DNA of 64,000 nucleotides from a virus: IMG/VR virus record IMGVR_UViG_3300010885_064105, positions 58,363 to 122,362 of that record; one strand, 5' to 3'. Shown piece by piece: positions 51,826 to 60,690 of this stretch (position 1 is its first letter; each line of letters starts with the position of its first letter). The notes under the pieces were generated by a model. It saw only the letters and a program-made list of their open reading frames with translations, ran no database searches and was not told where the DNA came from. The position numbers and the translations under genes were made by a program.

Positions 51826-52651
51826 TTTCTGTCTCCTTATGATTGGAACCCTTTGGTAGTCTTTCATGCCATCTCTTATCCAAGTAAGAGCGATCAGCTT
51901 CTGTTAATACTCCATTTACTGGAATATTAGTATGATAGTTTGTGAGGTCAACGTCTGGGTGGGCAGTATATTTTCCACTAGCTAAGTCGATATGTAAACA
52001 TTGAACATTTGTATCTACTAGTATTGGAGTTCCCCTCCTATGAATTCGATGCATAAAGAAATTATCTTCTCCAATAAAAGGAATATCTTCGGCAACCCCG
52101 TTAGCAATACAACAGAATGGAAGCTCCGGCTCTTCCTCTTTCATCTGCTTCAAAATCTCAACAGGAATAAGCATAGCATCCATACCACACATGTGAGCCT
52201 TGAGCAATTGTCCTGGATCAACATTAGGAACAATTATCCAATTTTTTTCTTTGGTCATAATCATAGCATCACCAAGTTTAATATAATAAACTCCAACTAC
52301 TATTGAACCTGGATTTTCTTCTGCTGTTTTATGGAGTGTCTTAAATGCATGATATGGAACTACCGTATCTTCTCCTATAAAAAACATATATTTAGCATTG
52401 CTCTCTAATACTTGCTCTATTAAATAGTTTCGAGCAACGTCCACCTTTTCTCCATAGACATCACAAAAGCCATGGGAAAATCCATGAAGATCAACATGCT
52501 CTTCGCCCAAGCCTTGGCGACCATTAAATTTCTGTGCTGGCTCTTCATTCTCGCATCGTCGTGGTTGAGCAATAACTACGTAAGGGGCAATATTTTTAGA
52601 GGTTTCCACAATATCTCTAAGAGTTTCCATTATCTTATCTTTACTATACAT
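51818..52651 (-). CDS. GT-A type glycosyltransferase-like protein
   Basis: This 277-aa protein has MFFIGEDTVVPYHAF (residues 89-103) as the acidic metal-binding site of a GT-A fold. The surrounding order fits: PYVVIAQPRRCEN, GFCDVYGEKVDVARNYLI, and PFIGEDNFFMHRIHRRG near the C-terminus, which recalls the acceptor-binding region of GT2-type enzymes. The ATG at 52651 has AGGAA upstream, and the downstream gene starts inside its 3' end. It is probably involved in glycosylating virion or host surface structures. The sugar is not known. Confidence 0.65.
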   Translation of the reverse strand: MYSKDKIMETLRDIVETSKNIAPYVVIAQPRRCENEEPAQKFNGRQGLGEEHVDLHGFSHGFCDVYGEKVDVARNYLIEQVLESNAKYMFFIGEDTVVPYHAFKTLHKTAEENPGSIVVGVYYIKLGDAMIMTKEKNWIIVPNVDPGQLLKAHMCGMDAMLIPVEILKQMKEEEPELPFCCIANGVAEDIPFIGEDNFFMHRIHRRGTPILVDTNVQCLHIDLASGKYTAHPDVDLTNYHTNIPVNGVLTEADRSYLDKRWHERLPKGSNHKETENV

Positions 52652-52689
52652 AATCTTAAGTTTCCTGATGAATAATAAATTCCTATTGA

Positions 52690-52705
52690 TATATAATACA
52701 AGCTA
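52690..52705 (-). promoter_or_regulatory. Candidate promoter motif upstream of the glycosyltransferase gene
   Basis: The 71-bp gap contains, on the minus strand, GCTTGTATTATATATCAATAGG, which shares the TGTATTAT-A-TAT core with motifs at 34.29, 50.74 and 59.32 kb. It lies about 40 bp before the ATG. Confidence 0.35.
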
Positions 52706-52722
52706 TCTTCGATTTAGGCAAG

Positions 52723-53853
52723 TTAAAATTTGTTGAAAAAAGGGCTTAGGGCAATATTTTTAAAATCAAAACCGGATAGTGTGGATATCTTTTGCCCTCT
52801 GTTTGCAGTGTATGGCACAAAATGAATGTCTCCGTTGGGTGCCAAGACTCCGCCCCAATATGCACTACTAGCAGTATAACCTAAACTATAAGTGCTTACC
52901 ACTCCGCTACTACTTATTTTTTGTCCTCTGTTTGCACCGTATGGCACAAAATGAATATCTCCGTTGGGAGCTAAAACTCCGCCAGCATATGCACTACTAG
53001 CAGTATAAACTAAACTATAAGTGCTAACAACTCCATTAATATCTATTTTTTGTCCTCTGTTTGCACCGTATGGCACAAAATGAATATCTCCGTTGGGGGC
53101 TAAAACTCCGCCAACATATGCACTACTAGCAGTATAAACTAGACTATAAGTAATAACTACTCCGCTACTACTTATTTTTTGTCCTCTGTTTGCACTGGTT
53201 GGCACAAAATGAATGTCTCCATTGGGAGCTAAAACACCGCCCCAATATGCACCACTAACAGAGGTATAAACTAAACTATAAGTGCTTACCACTCCGCTAC
53301 TACTTATTTTTTGTCCTCTGTCTGCAACGTATGGCACAAAATGAATGTCTCCATTGGGAGCTAAAACTCCGCCAGCATATGCACTACTAGCAGTATAAAC
53401 TAAACTATAAGTGCTTACCACTCCGCTACTACTTATTTTTTGTCCTCTGTTTGCAACGTATGGCACAAAATGAATATCTCCGTTGGGAGCTAAAACTCCG
53501 CCAACATATGGACTACTAGCAGTAGCAGTATAAACTAAACTATAAGTGCTTACCACTCCGCTACTATCTATTTTCTGTCCTCTGTTTGCAGAGTTTGGCA
53601 CAAAATGAATGTCGCCATTGGGGGCTAAAACTCCGCCAACATATGCACCAACAGTATAAACTAAACTATAAGTGCTCACAATGGTATTATTAAAAACTTG
53701 ACTACCAGTAGTTGATTCGTCAAGTATCACTTTCATCTTGTTCCACGCCACAAGACCAGTATCAATAGAGCTATTGTCGCTAGATGGAACTGTTCCATTA
53801 ACAAGACTTTGAACTTCTGAAATGAATGATGGTGAATTTAATCTTGTGCTCAT
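52723..53853 (-). CDS. Seven-repeat beta-propeller-like protein 1
   Basis: This 376-aa protein holds seven ~40-residue repeats, each with a core like YxGGVLAPNGDIHFVP, then ANRGQKI, then VVSTYSLVYT. The N-terminus (FISEVQSLVNGTVPSSDN) and C-terminus (FFNKF) match the two neighbouring paralogues. Seven blades fit a propeller fold, common in fibre and receptor-binding proteins. Repeats here are especially similar at the DNA level, which suggests recent copying or gene conversion. The gene has only a one-base gap to the next paralogue. Receptor binding is inferred, and some other repeat fold is possible. Confidence 0.75.
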   Translation of the reverse strand: MSTRLNSPSFISEVQSLVNGTVPSSDNSSIDTGLVAWNKMKVILDESTTGSQVFNNTIVSTYSLVYTVGAYVGGVLAPNGDIHFVPNSANRGQKIDSSGVVSTYSLVYTATASSPYVGGVLAPNGDIHFVPYVANRGQKISSSGVVSTYSLVYTASSAYAGGVLAPNGDIHFVPYVADRGQKISSSGVVSTYSLVYTSVSGAYWGGVLAPNGDIHFVPTSANRGQKISSSGVVITYSLVYTASSAYVGGVLAPNGDIHFVPYGANRGQKIDINGVVSTYSLVYTASSAYAGGVLAPNGDIHFVPYGANRGQKISSSGVVSTYSLGYTASSAYWGGVLAPNGDIHFVPYTANRGQKISTLSGFDFKNIALSPFFNKF

Positions 53854-56000
53854 ATTAGAACTTATTTAAAAAGGGTGAACAACAAACTCCAATATTTAAT
53901 GGTTTGGCTGGAAGGGTGGAGATTTTTTGACCAACAGCAGCTTGAAATAGAATAAAATGAATGTCTCCGTTAGAGGATAGGACTCCTCCTTGATATGGTA
54001 AGCCGGTATAAATTAAACTATAAGTACTTACTACTCCACTAGTGTTAATTTTTTGTCCTACTCTTGCGGAAGATGGCACGAAATGAATATCTCCGTTATG
54101 AGTTAAAACCCCGCCAGAGTAAGAACCGCCGGTATAAACTAAACTATAAGTGCTAACAACTCCTGATAAGCTAATTTTTTGTCCCACAGCCCCAATATTG
54201 GGAACAAAATGAATGTCTCCATTGGTAGCAAGCACTCCTCCTTGATATGCTCCGCTTGGGTTTGTATAAATTAAACTATATGTACTAACAGTTCCAGAGC
54301 TACTTACTTTTTGTCCTCTGTTTGCGCTGTATGGTACGAAGTGTATATCTCCGTTTGGAGCCAATACCCCTCCAATATAAGCACTTGCTGTTGTATAAAT
54401 TAAACTATATGTACTTACAACTCCAGAGCTACTGATTTTTTGCCCTCTGTCTGCTGACCTAGGAATTAAATATATATCTCCATTGGAAGCAAGAACACCT
54501 CCTGCATATGATAAAGCTGAGGTGTAAATTAAACTATAAGTGCTAACAACTCCGTTTATATCAATTTTCTGTCCTCTGTCGGCGCTTTGCGCAATAAAAT
54601 GAATATCTCCATTCGATGCCAAAACACCACCATAGTAAGCACCACCAGTATAAACTAAACTATAAGTACTAACCACTCCGCTACTATTTATTTTTTGCCC
54701 TCTGTCTGCAGACCTTGGCACAAAATGTATATCTCCATTTGGTGCTAAAACTCCACCATTATATACTCCACCTCCAGCTCCTGTATAAACCAAACTATAA
54801 GTGCTAACTATTCCTTGACTAAATGCTGTTCCATTATTCTGAGATTTTTCCAACAGTGTTTTAAATTGATTCCAAGCAACCAAATCACTGCTAATACTAC
54901 TGTTATCACAATTAGGAATAGCTCCCCTTACTTTGTTTTTAACTTCGGTCTGCCATGTTGGTGATATGTCGTATATTGCCATGATTTAAGATTTGTTTAA
55001 GAAAGGTGAACAACAAGTGCCAATGTCAAAAGGAAGAGCGGCTGTGGTGGATATTTTTTGACCAACAGCACCATTTAATGAAAAGAAATTAATATCAGCG
55101 TTTGTAGATAAAACACCACCAGAGTACCCACCAGTTGACAATGTATAAATTAGACTATATGTACTTACTACACCTGTAGAGCTTATTTTTTGACCTCTAT
55201 TGGCAAATCTAGGTATAAAATAAATATCTCCATTTGGCGATAAAACACCTCCAGAATATGCAAATGTGGTCGTATAAATCAAACTATATGTGCTTACCGC
55301 TCCATTTGTATTTATTTTTTGTCCTACAGTCGCAGAATATGGAACGAAATTAATATTTCCATTGCTATCTAAAACACCACCATTATATCCGTTAGTAACA
55401 GAATATACTAAACTATATGTGCTTACAACTCCGCTACTACTGATTTTTTGTCCTACGCTCGCTGCAAAAGGGACAAAATATATGTCTCCGTTGGGAGCCA
55501 AAACCCCTCCATTATAAGCATTAGTTACGGTATAAATTAAACTATATGTACTAATAACATTACTACTATTTATCTTTTGTCCTACAGTAGCATTAAAAGG
55601 TATAAAATGAATATCACCATTAGCTCCAACAACACCTCCTGTGTACGCTCCTATAGAGGTTGTGTAAATCAAGCTGTATGTGCTTACCACTCCATTTTTA
55701 TCTATTTTTTGTCCTCTATTAGCAAAATATGGAACAAAATGAACTTCTCCAGCAGAAGATAAAACTCCTCCTGAGTAAGCTGTTCCTGCGGTATAAACTA
55801 AACTATATGTGCTTACCGCTCCATTTTTATCTATTTTTTGTCCTCTATTAGCACTACAAGGCACAAAATTAATATCCCCATTAGGAGCAAGTACTCCACC
55901 GATATAAGCTGTTCCTGCGGTATAAATTAAGTTGTAGGTACTTACTATAGGATTGCTAAAAATACTACCAGCAGTAACGCTTTTGTTCAAAAGACTTTTG
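52760..56000 (-). repeat. Array of ~117-125 bp coding repeats (21 propeller blades in three genes)
   Basis: Each of the three adjacent genes contains seven blades of about 117-125 bp. Conserved blocks encode GGVLAPNGDIHFVP and STYSLVYT. Repeats in the leftmost gene are almost identical to each other. The array is coding throughout; it is not a CRISPR array. Confidence 0.85.
53855..54982 (-). CDS. Seven-repeat beta-propeller-like protein 2
   Basis: This 375-aa paralogue of the flanking genes has seven repeats of the form GGVLAxNGDIHFVP, then xGQKI, then VVSTYSLVYT, with more divergent blades than the first copy. The N-terminus (WQTEVKNKVRGAIPNCDN) and C-terminus (CCSPFLNKF) are shared with the family. 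It sits between paralogues with 1-3 bp gaps, so the three are probably co-translated. The divergent loops between conserved strands suggest different ligands for each paralogue. Confidence 0.75.
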   Translation of the reverse strand: MAIYDISPTWQTEVKNKVRGAIPNCDNSSISSDLVAWNQFKTLLEKSQNNGTAFSQGIVSTYSLVYTGAGGGVYNGGVLAPNGDIHFVPRSADRGQKINSSGVVSTYSLVYTGGAYYGGVLASNGDIHFIAQSADRGQKIDINGVVSTYSLIYTSALSYAGGVLASNGDIYLIPRSADRGQKISSSGVVSTYSLIYTTASAYIGGVLAPNGDIHFVPYSANRGQKVSSSGTVSTYSLIYTNPSGAYQGGVLATNGDIHFVPNIGAVGQKISLSGVVSTYSLVYTGGSYSGGVLTHNGDIHFVPSSARVGQKINTSGVVSTYSLIYTGLPYQGGVLSSNGDIHFILFQAAVGQKISTLPAKPLNIGVCCSPFLNKF

Positions 56001-56122
56001 AAGTTATTCCAAGAATTTAAAAAAGAATCTATGCTGCCATCGTCACCAGAGGGTAAAAAACCATTGGCTGCTTTTTGAACATTTTCTGCAAATTTTGAAG
56101 ATATAATATTTACATCTGGCAT
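54986..56122 (-). CDS. Seven-repeat beta-propeller-like protein 3
   Basis: This 378-aa protein is the most divergent of the three, with seven repeats (for example GGVLAPNGDINFVP, GGVLSSAGEVHFVP, GGVVGANGDIHFIP). The N-terminal FAENVQKAANGFLPSGDD and C-terminal CCSPFLNKS tie it to the family. It follows the collagen-like fibre gene directly, so these proteins may form a shared distal apparatus. The protein has no enzyme motif. Confidence 0.75.
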   Translation of the reverse strand: MPDVNIISSKFAENVQKAANGFLPSGDDGSIDSFLNSWNNFKSLLNKSVTAGSIFSNPIVSTYNLIYTAGTAYIGGVLAPNGDINFVPCSANRGQKIDKNGAVSTYSLVYTAGTAYSGGVLSSAGEVHFVPYFANRGQKIDKNGVVSTYSLIYTTSIGAYTGGVVGANGDIHFIPFNATVGQKINSSNVISTYSLIYTVTNAYNGGVLAPNGDIYFVPFAASVGQKISSSGVVSTYSLVYSVTNGYNGGVLDSNGNINFVPYSATVGQKINTNGAVSTYSLIYTTTFAYSGGVLSPNGDIYFIPRFANRGQKISSTGVVSTYSLIYTLSTGGYSGGVLSTNADINFFSLNGAVGQKISTTAALPFDIGTCCSPFLNKS

Positions 56123-56125
56123 ATA

Positions 56126-59100
56126 TTATGTTCCTATTACAGACACTCTGTATTGGTTGGTAGTTGGAGCAGAAACAAATATCACATTCAAGCTATTTGC
56201 ATTTACATATACTATATCTGGATAAACATAGTAGTTTGTAGTTGTATCTCTAATAACAACATATGTATCATTTGCTGTATTTAAATTATGTGTGACTGCG
56301 TATGTAGTGTTTGTTCCGTCGCCTATGAGGACTGAGTATGTGGATGCTGATCCTCTGGTGCCTTGCACACCCTGAGTACCTTGTAAGCCTTGAACTCCCT
56401 GACTTCCCGTAGTTCCCTGACTACCAACGGTACCTTGAACGCCTTGTAAGCCTTGAACGCCCTGTACACCTTGTGTTCCTTGTAAGCCTTGAGTGCCTTG
56501 AGATCCTTGCACTCCTTGTAGACCTTGAGTTCCTTGCACTCCTTGTGAACCTTGAGTACCTTGAACGCCTTGAGTGCCTTGAACGCCTTGAGTACCTTGA
56601 ACGCCACGAACACCTGCGAGTGTTATCGTCCAGGATGTTGCTATGGTTGTGCCCAGATTATAATCAGCGGCGATAGCAAATGATGTGCCACCAGTAATTG
56701 TTACTATGCCTTCAAATAAATTAGACGCTGTGTTTATTGCACGAACACGATTTCCAGTTGCGAATGCTCCTTGGGCATTTGTTGTTAAAGTAATTGTGCC
56801 AGTAGAGGCTGGCGTTGCGGATGTTGTTGACGTTATTCCTGAATATCCAAGTCCTATTGTGCCTTGGACGCCTTGAGTGCCTTGAACGCCTTGTAAGCCC
56901 TGAACACCCTGAGTACCTTGTAAACCTTGAACGCCCTGAGTACCTTGAACGCCTTGGACGCCCTGTAAGCCTTGGATACCTTGGGTGCCTTGGGTGCCTT
57001 GGGTGCCTTGTACTCCTTGCAAACCTTGAACTCCCTGAGTACCCTGCACACCCTGTAAGCCTTGAATGCCCTGGGTTCCTTGTGTCCCTTGTAATCCTTG
57101 GACTCCTTGACTGCCTGTGCTGCCAACGGCGCCTTGACTTCCCACGGCACCTTGAGTTCCTTGAGTGCCTTGCAGACCTTGAACGCCTTGAACACCTTGA
57201 ACACCTTGAGTTCCTTGTAAACCTTGTGTTCCCTGCGAGCCTTGAGTACCTTGAACACCTTGAGTGCCTTGGTTGCCAGTTCTGTCAAATCGTATCCATG
57301 CTGTTCCTCCATTTGAGTATGAATTTAAACCTGATAACCAAGAAACAGGAATGGAATACCATGTTGTATTATTAGTAGGTGTGCCTGTTACCGTAAATTG
57401 CTGGGGTCCAGAACCAAAAACATTAGATAATGTAATTACAGCTTTGCTAGTGGGATCATTTGAAGAACCTAATATAGATAAAACTCCATTGCGATTAGTG
57501 CTTGTGGCGTCAGTTAGTGAAATAGAAATAATAGTAACAGAGGTTAGTGTCGCACTATTATATTTAATATTCCCAGCACCCGGATCCGAAACTGTGGTAT
57601 CAGTGGAAAATACCCAATTTAATCCAGCACTAGCTCCGATTGTTCCTTGAGTTCCTTGTAGTCCTTGCGCTCCTTGTAAACCTTGAACGCCTTGTAAGCC
57701 TTGAACTCCTTGACTACCTTGACTGCCGGTAATGCCAACGGTGCCTTGACTTCCCACGGTACCCTGACTACCAACTGTACCTTGCGTACCTTGAGAACCT
57801 TGAATATCCTGCGCAAGTCCATTTATATTAGCAAAACTTTCTACACTAGTTGCTCCGACTGTAGATCCTATTGATGCTGTGACAAAAACACCATTACCAT
57901 AGACTAAAGCAGTAAAAGAAGTTTGGCCGCTAATAATAGTCCTAGATGTCCAATTAATACCGTCAGGACTTATCGCCCCAGTGTCTGAAATAGAATTTAG
58001 AGCAACAAAAGTTCCATTTCCGTAAGAAACATACCAATCGCCACTAGCAGGAAGAGTTCTCTGAGTCCATGTGACTCCATCTGGACTCGTTGCTGCAATG
58101 TTTGAAGAAGACTTAGAAACAGCTACAAAGGTGCCGTTTCCATAGGTAACAGAACACCAACCAGCACTCGTTGGGAGAGTTGTTTGATTCCATGTAATAC
58201 CATCATAGCTAGTGGCTACTTTGTTTGAAGAATTAGCAACTGCAACAAAAACACCATTGCCATATGTGATTGAAATCCAAACGGAACTACTAGGCATAGT
58301 TCTTTGAGTCCACGTAATTCCATCTATGCTAGTCGCACAAACACTTGACGAGTCTATGACAATAAAAACACCATTTCCATAGGCAATATCCAGCCAATTA
58401 GTACTAACAGGAAGAGTTCTCTGGGTCCATGTGACTCCATCTGGACTTGTTGCTGCAATGTCCGTGAAGTTACCGATGGCAACAAAATTGCCATTTCCAT
58501 ATGCTACACTTTTCCAAAAAGTGCTAGCTGGCATGGTTCTTTGAATCCAAGTAAGCCCATCAGTGCTGGTTGCTGCTGCGGTGCCGTTGCCTGTGACAAG
58601 AAAGGTTTTATTGCCGTAGGCAGCACCGTACCATGAAGAACTTGTAGGAAAAGTTGTTTGAGTCCAGTTGGAATAACTATTTGATATGTCTGACGAGCTT
58701 AAAGTAACAACGCCAGTTTTGCCAGCAACACTTTGAACTAAATTTGTGGCCCCAGAACCTTGGGTTCCTTGTATGCCTTGAACACCCTGAGTTCCTTGTG
58801 TCCCTTGTAATCCCTGGCCTCCTTGAGTACCTTGACTGCCGGTACTGCCAACGATGCCTTGACTTCCCACGGTACCCTGACTACCAACGGTACCTTGAAC
58901 TCCTTGAGTACCTTGTCGGCCTTGAACACCTTGAACTCCTTGACTACCTTGACTGCCGATGGTGCCTTGACTACCTTGGAGCAATATATTACTTATCAAT
59001 GATCTATTAATTAAACCACTAGTTTGAATCAGTAAATAATCACTATTCTGAGGATTAGCTATAGTACCAAGAGAAGGTAAAGATAAATTATTAAATTGTC

Positions 59101-59275
59101 CACTATTTGCTATAATTAATCCACTAATATTAGTATTACCAATAATATCTAGTTGACCACTTGGTGTATTAGTATTAATGCCTACTTTATTATCTGTAGA
59201 AATAAATATGGTCTCTTTAGTGCCAGACGCGCTAATAGATTGACCTAATTGAGCATTATTATAATTTATTGTCAT
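56126..59275 (-). CDS. Collagen-like fibre with seven-repeat BNR-type propeller
   Basis: The N-terminus of this 1049-aa protein holds [17 protein letters not shown], a fibre motif. Four Gly-X-Y tracts rich in QGTQG/QGVQG lie at residues ~97-175, 487-548, 663-808 and 888-976. Between the first and second, seven ~41-residue repeats (W...YGNGxFVAV..., ATSxDGxTWTQRT) occupy ~195-478 and fit a seven-bladed propeller of BNR type. Small beta modules separate the tracts (~550-660 and 812-885). The C-terminus has the sequence [20 protein letters not shown] and ends in a short beta fold typical of fibres. The gene is preceded by a promoter-like gap. It probably forms a long trimeric fibre with a glycan-binding head. 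Confidence 0.8.
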   Translation of the reverse strand: MTINYNNAQLGQSISASGTKETIFISTDNKVGINTNTPSGQLDIIGNTNISGLIIANSGQFNNLSLPSLGTIANPQNSDYLLIQTSGLINRSLISNILLQGSQGTIGSQGSQGVQGVQGRQGTQGVQGTVGSQGTVGSQGIVGSTGSQGTQGGQGLQGTQGTQGVQGIQGTQGSGATNLVQSVAGKTGVVTLSSSDISNSYSNWTQTTFPTSSSWYGAAYGNKTFLVTGNGTAAATSTDGLTWIQRTMPASTFWKSVAYGNGNFVAIGNFTDIAATSPDGVTWTQRTLPVSTNWLDIAYGNGVFIVIDSSSVCATSIDGITWTQRTMPSSSVWISITYGNGVFVAVANSSNKVATSYDGITWNQTTLPTSAGWCSVTYGNGTFVAVSKSSSNIAATSPDGVTWTQRTLPASGDWYVSYGNGTFVALNSISDTGAISPDGINWTSRTIISGQTSFTALVYGNGVFVTASIGSTVGATSVESFANINGLAQDIQGSQGTQGTVGSQGTVGSQGTVGITGSQGSQGVQGLQGVQGLQGAQGLQGTQGTIGASAGLNWVFSTDTTVSDPGAGNIKYNSATLTSVTIISISLTDATSTNRNGVLSILGSSNDPTSKAVITLSNVFGSGPQQFTVTGTPTNNTTWYSIPVSWLSGLNSYSNGGTAWIRFDRTGNQGTQGVQGTQGSQGTQGLQGTQGVQGVQGVQGLQGTQGTQGAVGSQGAVGSTGSQGVQGLQGTQGTQGIQGLQGVQGTQGVQGLQGVQGTQGTQGTQGIQGLQGVQGVQGTQGVQGLQGTQGVQGLQGVQGTQGVQGTIGLGYSGITSTTSATPASTGTITLTTNAQGAFATGNRVRAINTASNLFEGIVTITGGTSFAIAADYNLGTTIATSWTITLAGVRGVQGTQGVQGTQGVQGTQGSQGVQGTQGLQGVQGSQGTQGLQGTQGVQGVQGLQGVQGTVGSQGTTGSQGVQGLQGTQGVQGTRGSASTYSVLIGDGTNTTYAVTHNLNTANDTYVVIRDTTTNYYVYPDIVYVNANSLNVIFVSAPTTNQYRVSVIGT
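56345..58985 (-). repeat. Four collagen-like (Gly-X-Y) tracts, coding
   Basis: Tracts lie at about 56345-56610, 56850-57285, 57630-57815 and 58750-58985. They encode runs of GTQGVQG, GLQGTQG and GSQGTVG. At the DNA level the repeats are 9-27 bp units. The other frames look like long Lys/Ala or Leu-rich proteins but are shadows of this repeat. Confidence 0.85.
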
Positions 59276-59318
59276 AGGTATATTAATAATCCTAGGTAGA
59301 TATTATGACTATCAAAAT

Positions 59319-59325
59319 ATACACC
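59319..59325 (-). promoter_or_regulatory. GGTGTAT promoter-like motif upstream of the collagen fibre gene
   Basis: In the 80-bp gap the minus strand contains CACGGTGTATATTTTGATAG about 45 bp before ATG 59275. It shares GGTGTAT with two other gaps. A later TCATAATATC could be a -10-like element. Confidence 0.35.
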
Positions 59326-59355
59326 GTGCTGGATCTTAGTATTAAAAGAGTAAAT

Positions 59356-60690
59356 TTATGAAATTTTTCTAAAAATAAAACAATTTTCTGACGTTTGAAT
59401 ATTAGATAAGCATTCATTAACAGCTTTTTTAACGCCAGGAAAGTAATCAATATCTCCAAGATAATAATCATGTCCTGCTAAAATACCACCAGCTTTAATT
59501 TTAGGTAACCATGCTTCTATATCTTTTTTAACATCTTCATATTCATGAGAAGCGTCAATAAAAACGAAATCTAAGGATTGATCTTTGAATCTATGAACTG
59601 CCTCCAAAGAACTCATTCTAAAGTCTTTGTAATATTTTTGTAATGGTTGCATATTATTAGTAAAAATATCATATAATTTTTCTAACTCTTTATTGTGTTG
59701 ATGTTCTAGGCTTCCCTCCCAGGTATCTATACAATAAAACTCAATATTTTTTTTAGAGTTAGCAATTTCAACAGCCATAAAAGCAGAAGATTTACCTTTC
59801 CAGCTGCCAACTTCGACAAAAGTGCTTCCAGAAGGGAATTGATCAACTATAGATCTGTATAAATTAGGATAACTAAACCAATCCTCTCCAAATTGACTTT
59901 GTTGATAAATATGTTGAATTTGTAGTGTAGACATTATTTGTTTAATAGTAAAATTAACTCCTACATTTTTCCACCAATGCATAATATGGTTATATGAATC
60001 CCAATGATATTCTCCTTGTCCATTAATTGCTGTAAAGTCTATTCCAAAATATGTTGATTCAACATTTTTAACATCTTCTACTAATAATGGAATATTATAT
60101 ACAACTCCTAAATTAGCGAAAAGAATGTTTTCAACTATTGGAATAAGATTGGTATTGTATATATCTAAATTAAATTCATTGTCGCTAACGTAATAATGAT
60201 CTATAATTTTTTTGGCATATTCTCTTTTGATTAAATATGCTGCTGCTCCCCAATCGTGAACATCTCTTAATCTAAATGTTATGTCTGGATAATTAGGTCT
60301 AATCCAAGCTAACTGGATACACTCCCAGTCTTGTGGTAGATTATTAACAAACTCATCCCAAGTAAAAGACCAATATTGTACAGGTTCTAGGGAGAGATCA
60401 TCTTCACAAAAGAAAGCATAGTCTTCATTGGTTGAATCATACCAGCTTTTGATTGCTTTTATGTGGGAAGTTGTGGGGCCTTTGCTATTCTCATGAAGAT
60501 CTTTTACATATGACCCATTTAAAACTACATTATCATACTCTTGATATCTTTTATAGATGTGTGGAGTAAAGTTTGTGATATTATATTGTTTAAATTGTTG
60601 AATTAAATTTGATCTTCTTTTTTTCGACTCCTCTATGCTAATATAATTGACCGTTGGAAAATTAGCTAAGGCTATTAGATTTCTTTTTTT
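59356..60690 (-). CDS. GT25-like glycosyltransferase fused to class I methyltransferase, no canonical start
   Basis: A single open frame runs from about 60717 to a stop at 59356 with no ATG, GTG or TTG before the methyltransferase half. The N-terminal half resembles glycosyltransferase family 25: NFPTVNYISIEESKKRRSN, then GPTTSHIKAIKSWYDS, the acidic site DYAFFCEDDLSLE, and CIQLAWIRPNYPD. The C-terminal half has the SAM-binding motif TFVEVGSWKGKSSAFM and DFVFIDASHEYEDVKKDIEAW. The 5' end lies at an A10 run (60684-60693), just before the upstream gene's TAA. A -1 shift there would join the two genes; an ATA codon at 60675 in TAATA is the other possible start. A one-base assembly error would also explain it. 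Confidence 0.65.
   Translation of the reverse strand, partial: KKRNLIALANFPTVNYISIEESKKRRSNLIQQFKQYNITNFTPHIYKRYQEYDNVVLNGSYVKDLHENSKGPTTSHIKAIKSWYDSTNEDYAFFCEDDLSLEPVQYWSFTWDEFVNNLPQDWECIQLAWIRPNYPDITFRLRDVHDWGAAAYLIKREYAKKIIDHYYVSDNEFNLDIYNTNLIPIVENILFANLGVVYNIPLLVEDVKNVESTYFGIDFTAINGQGEYHWDSYNHIMHWWKNVGVNFTIKQIMSTLQIQHIYQQSQFGEDWFSYPNLYRSIVDQFPSGSTFVEVGSWKGKSSAFMAVEIANSKKNIEFYCIDTWEGSLEHQHNKELEKLYDIFTNNMQPLQKYYKDFRMSSLEAVHRFKDQSLDFVFIDASHEYEDVKKDIEAWLPKIKAGGILAGHDYYLGDIDYFPGVKKAVNECLSNIQTSENCFIFRKIS

Noticed and set aside
51826-51867. Longer start for the XkdW-like gene
   Set aside because: The strong AAGGAGA site lies just before the ATG at 51825; the longer form would start inside the upstream gene without one.
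52723-56122. Regularly spaced ~120-bp repeats that might suggest CRISPR
   Set aside because: Repeats are too long, are coding and in frame through three genes, and there are no spacers or cas genes.
56323-58985. Long Lys/Ala/Val-rich frames on both strands in the collagen region
   Set aside because: Low-complexity shadows of the Gly-X-Y repeats of the fibre gene; no ribosome site or domain content.
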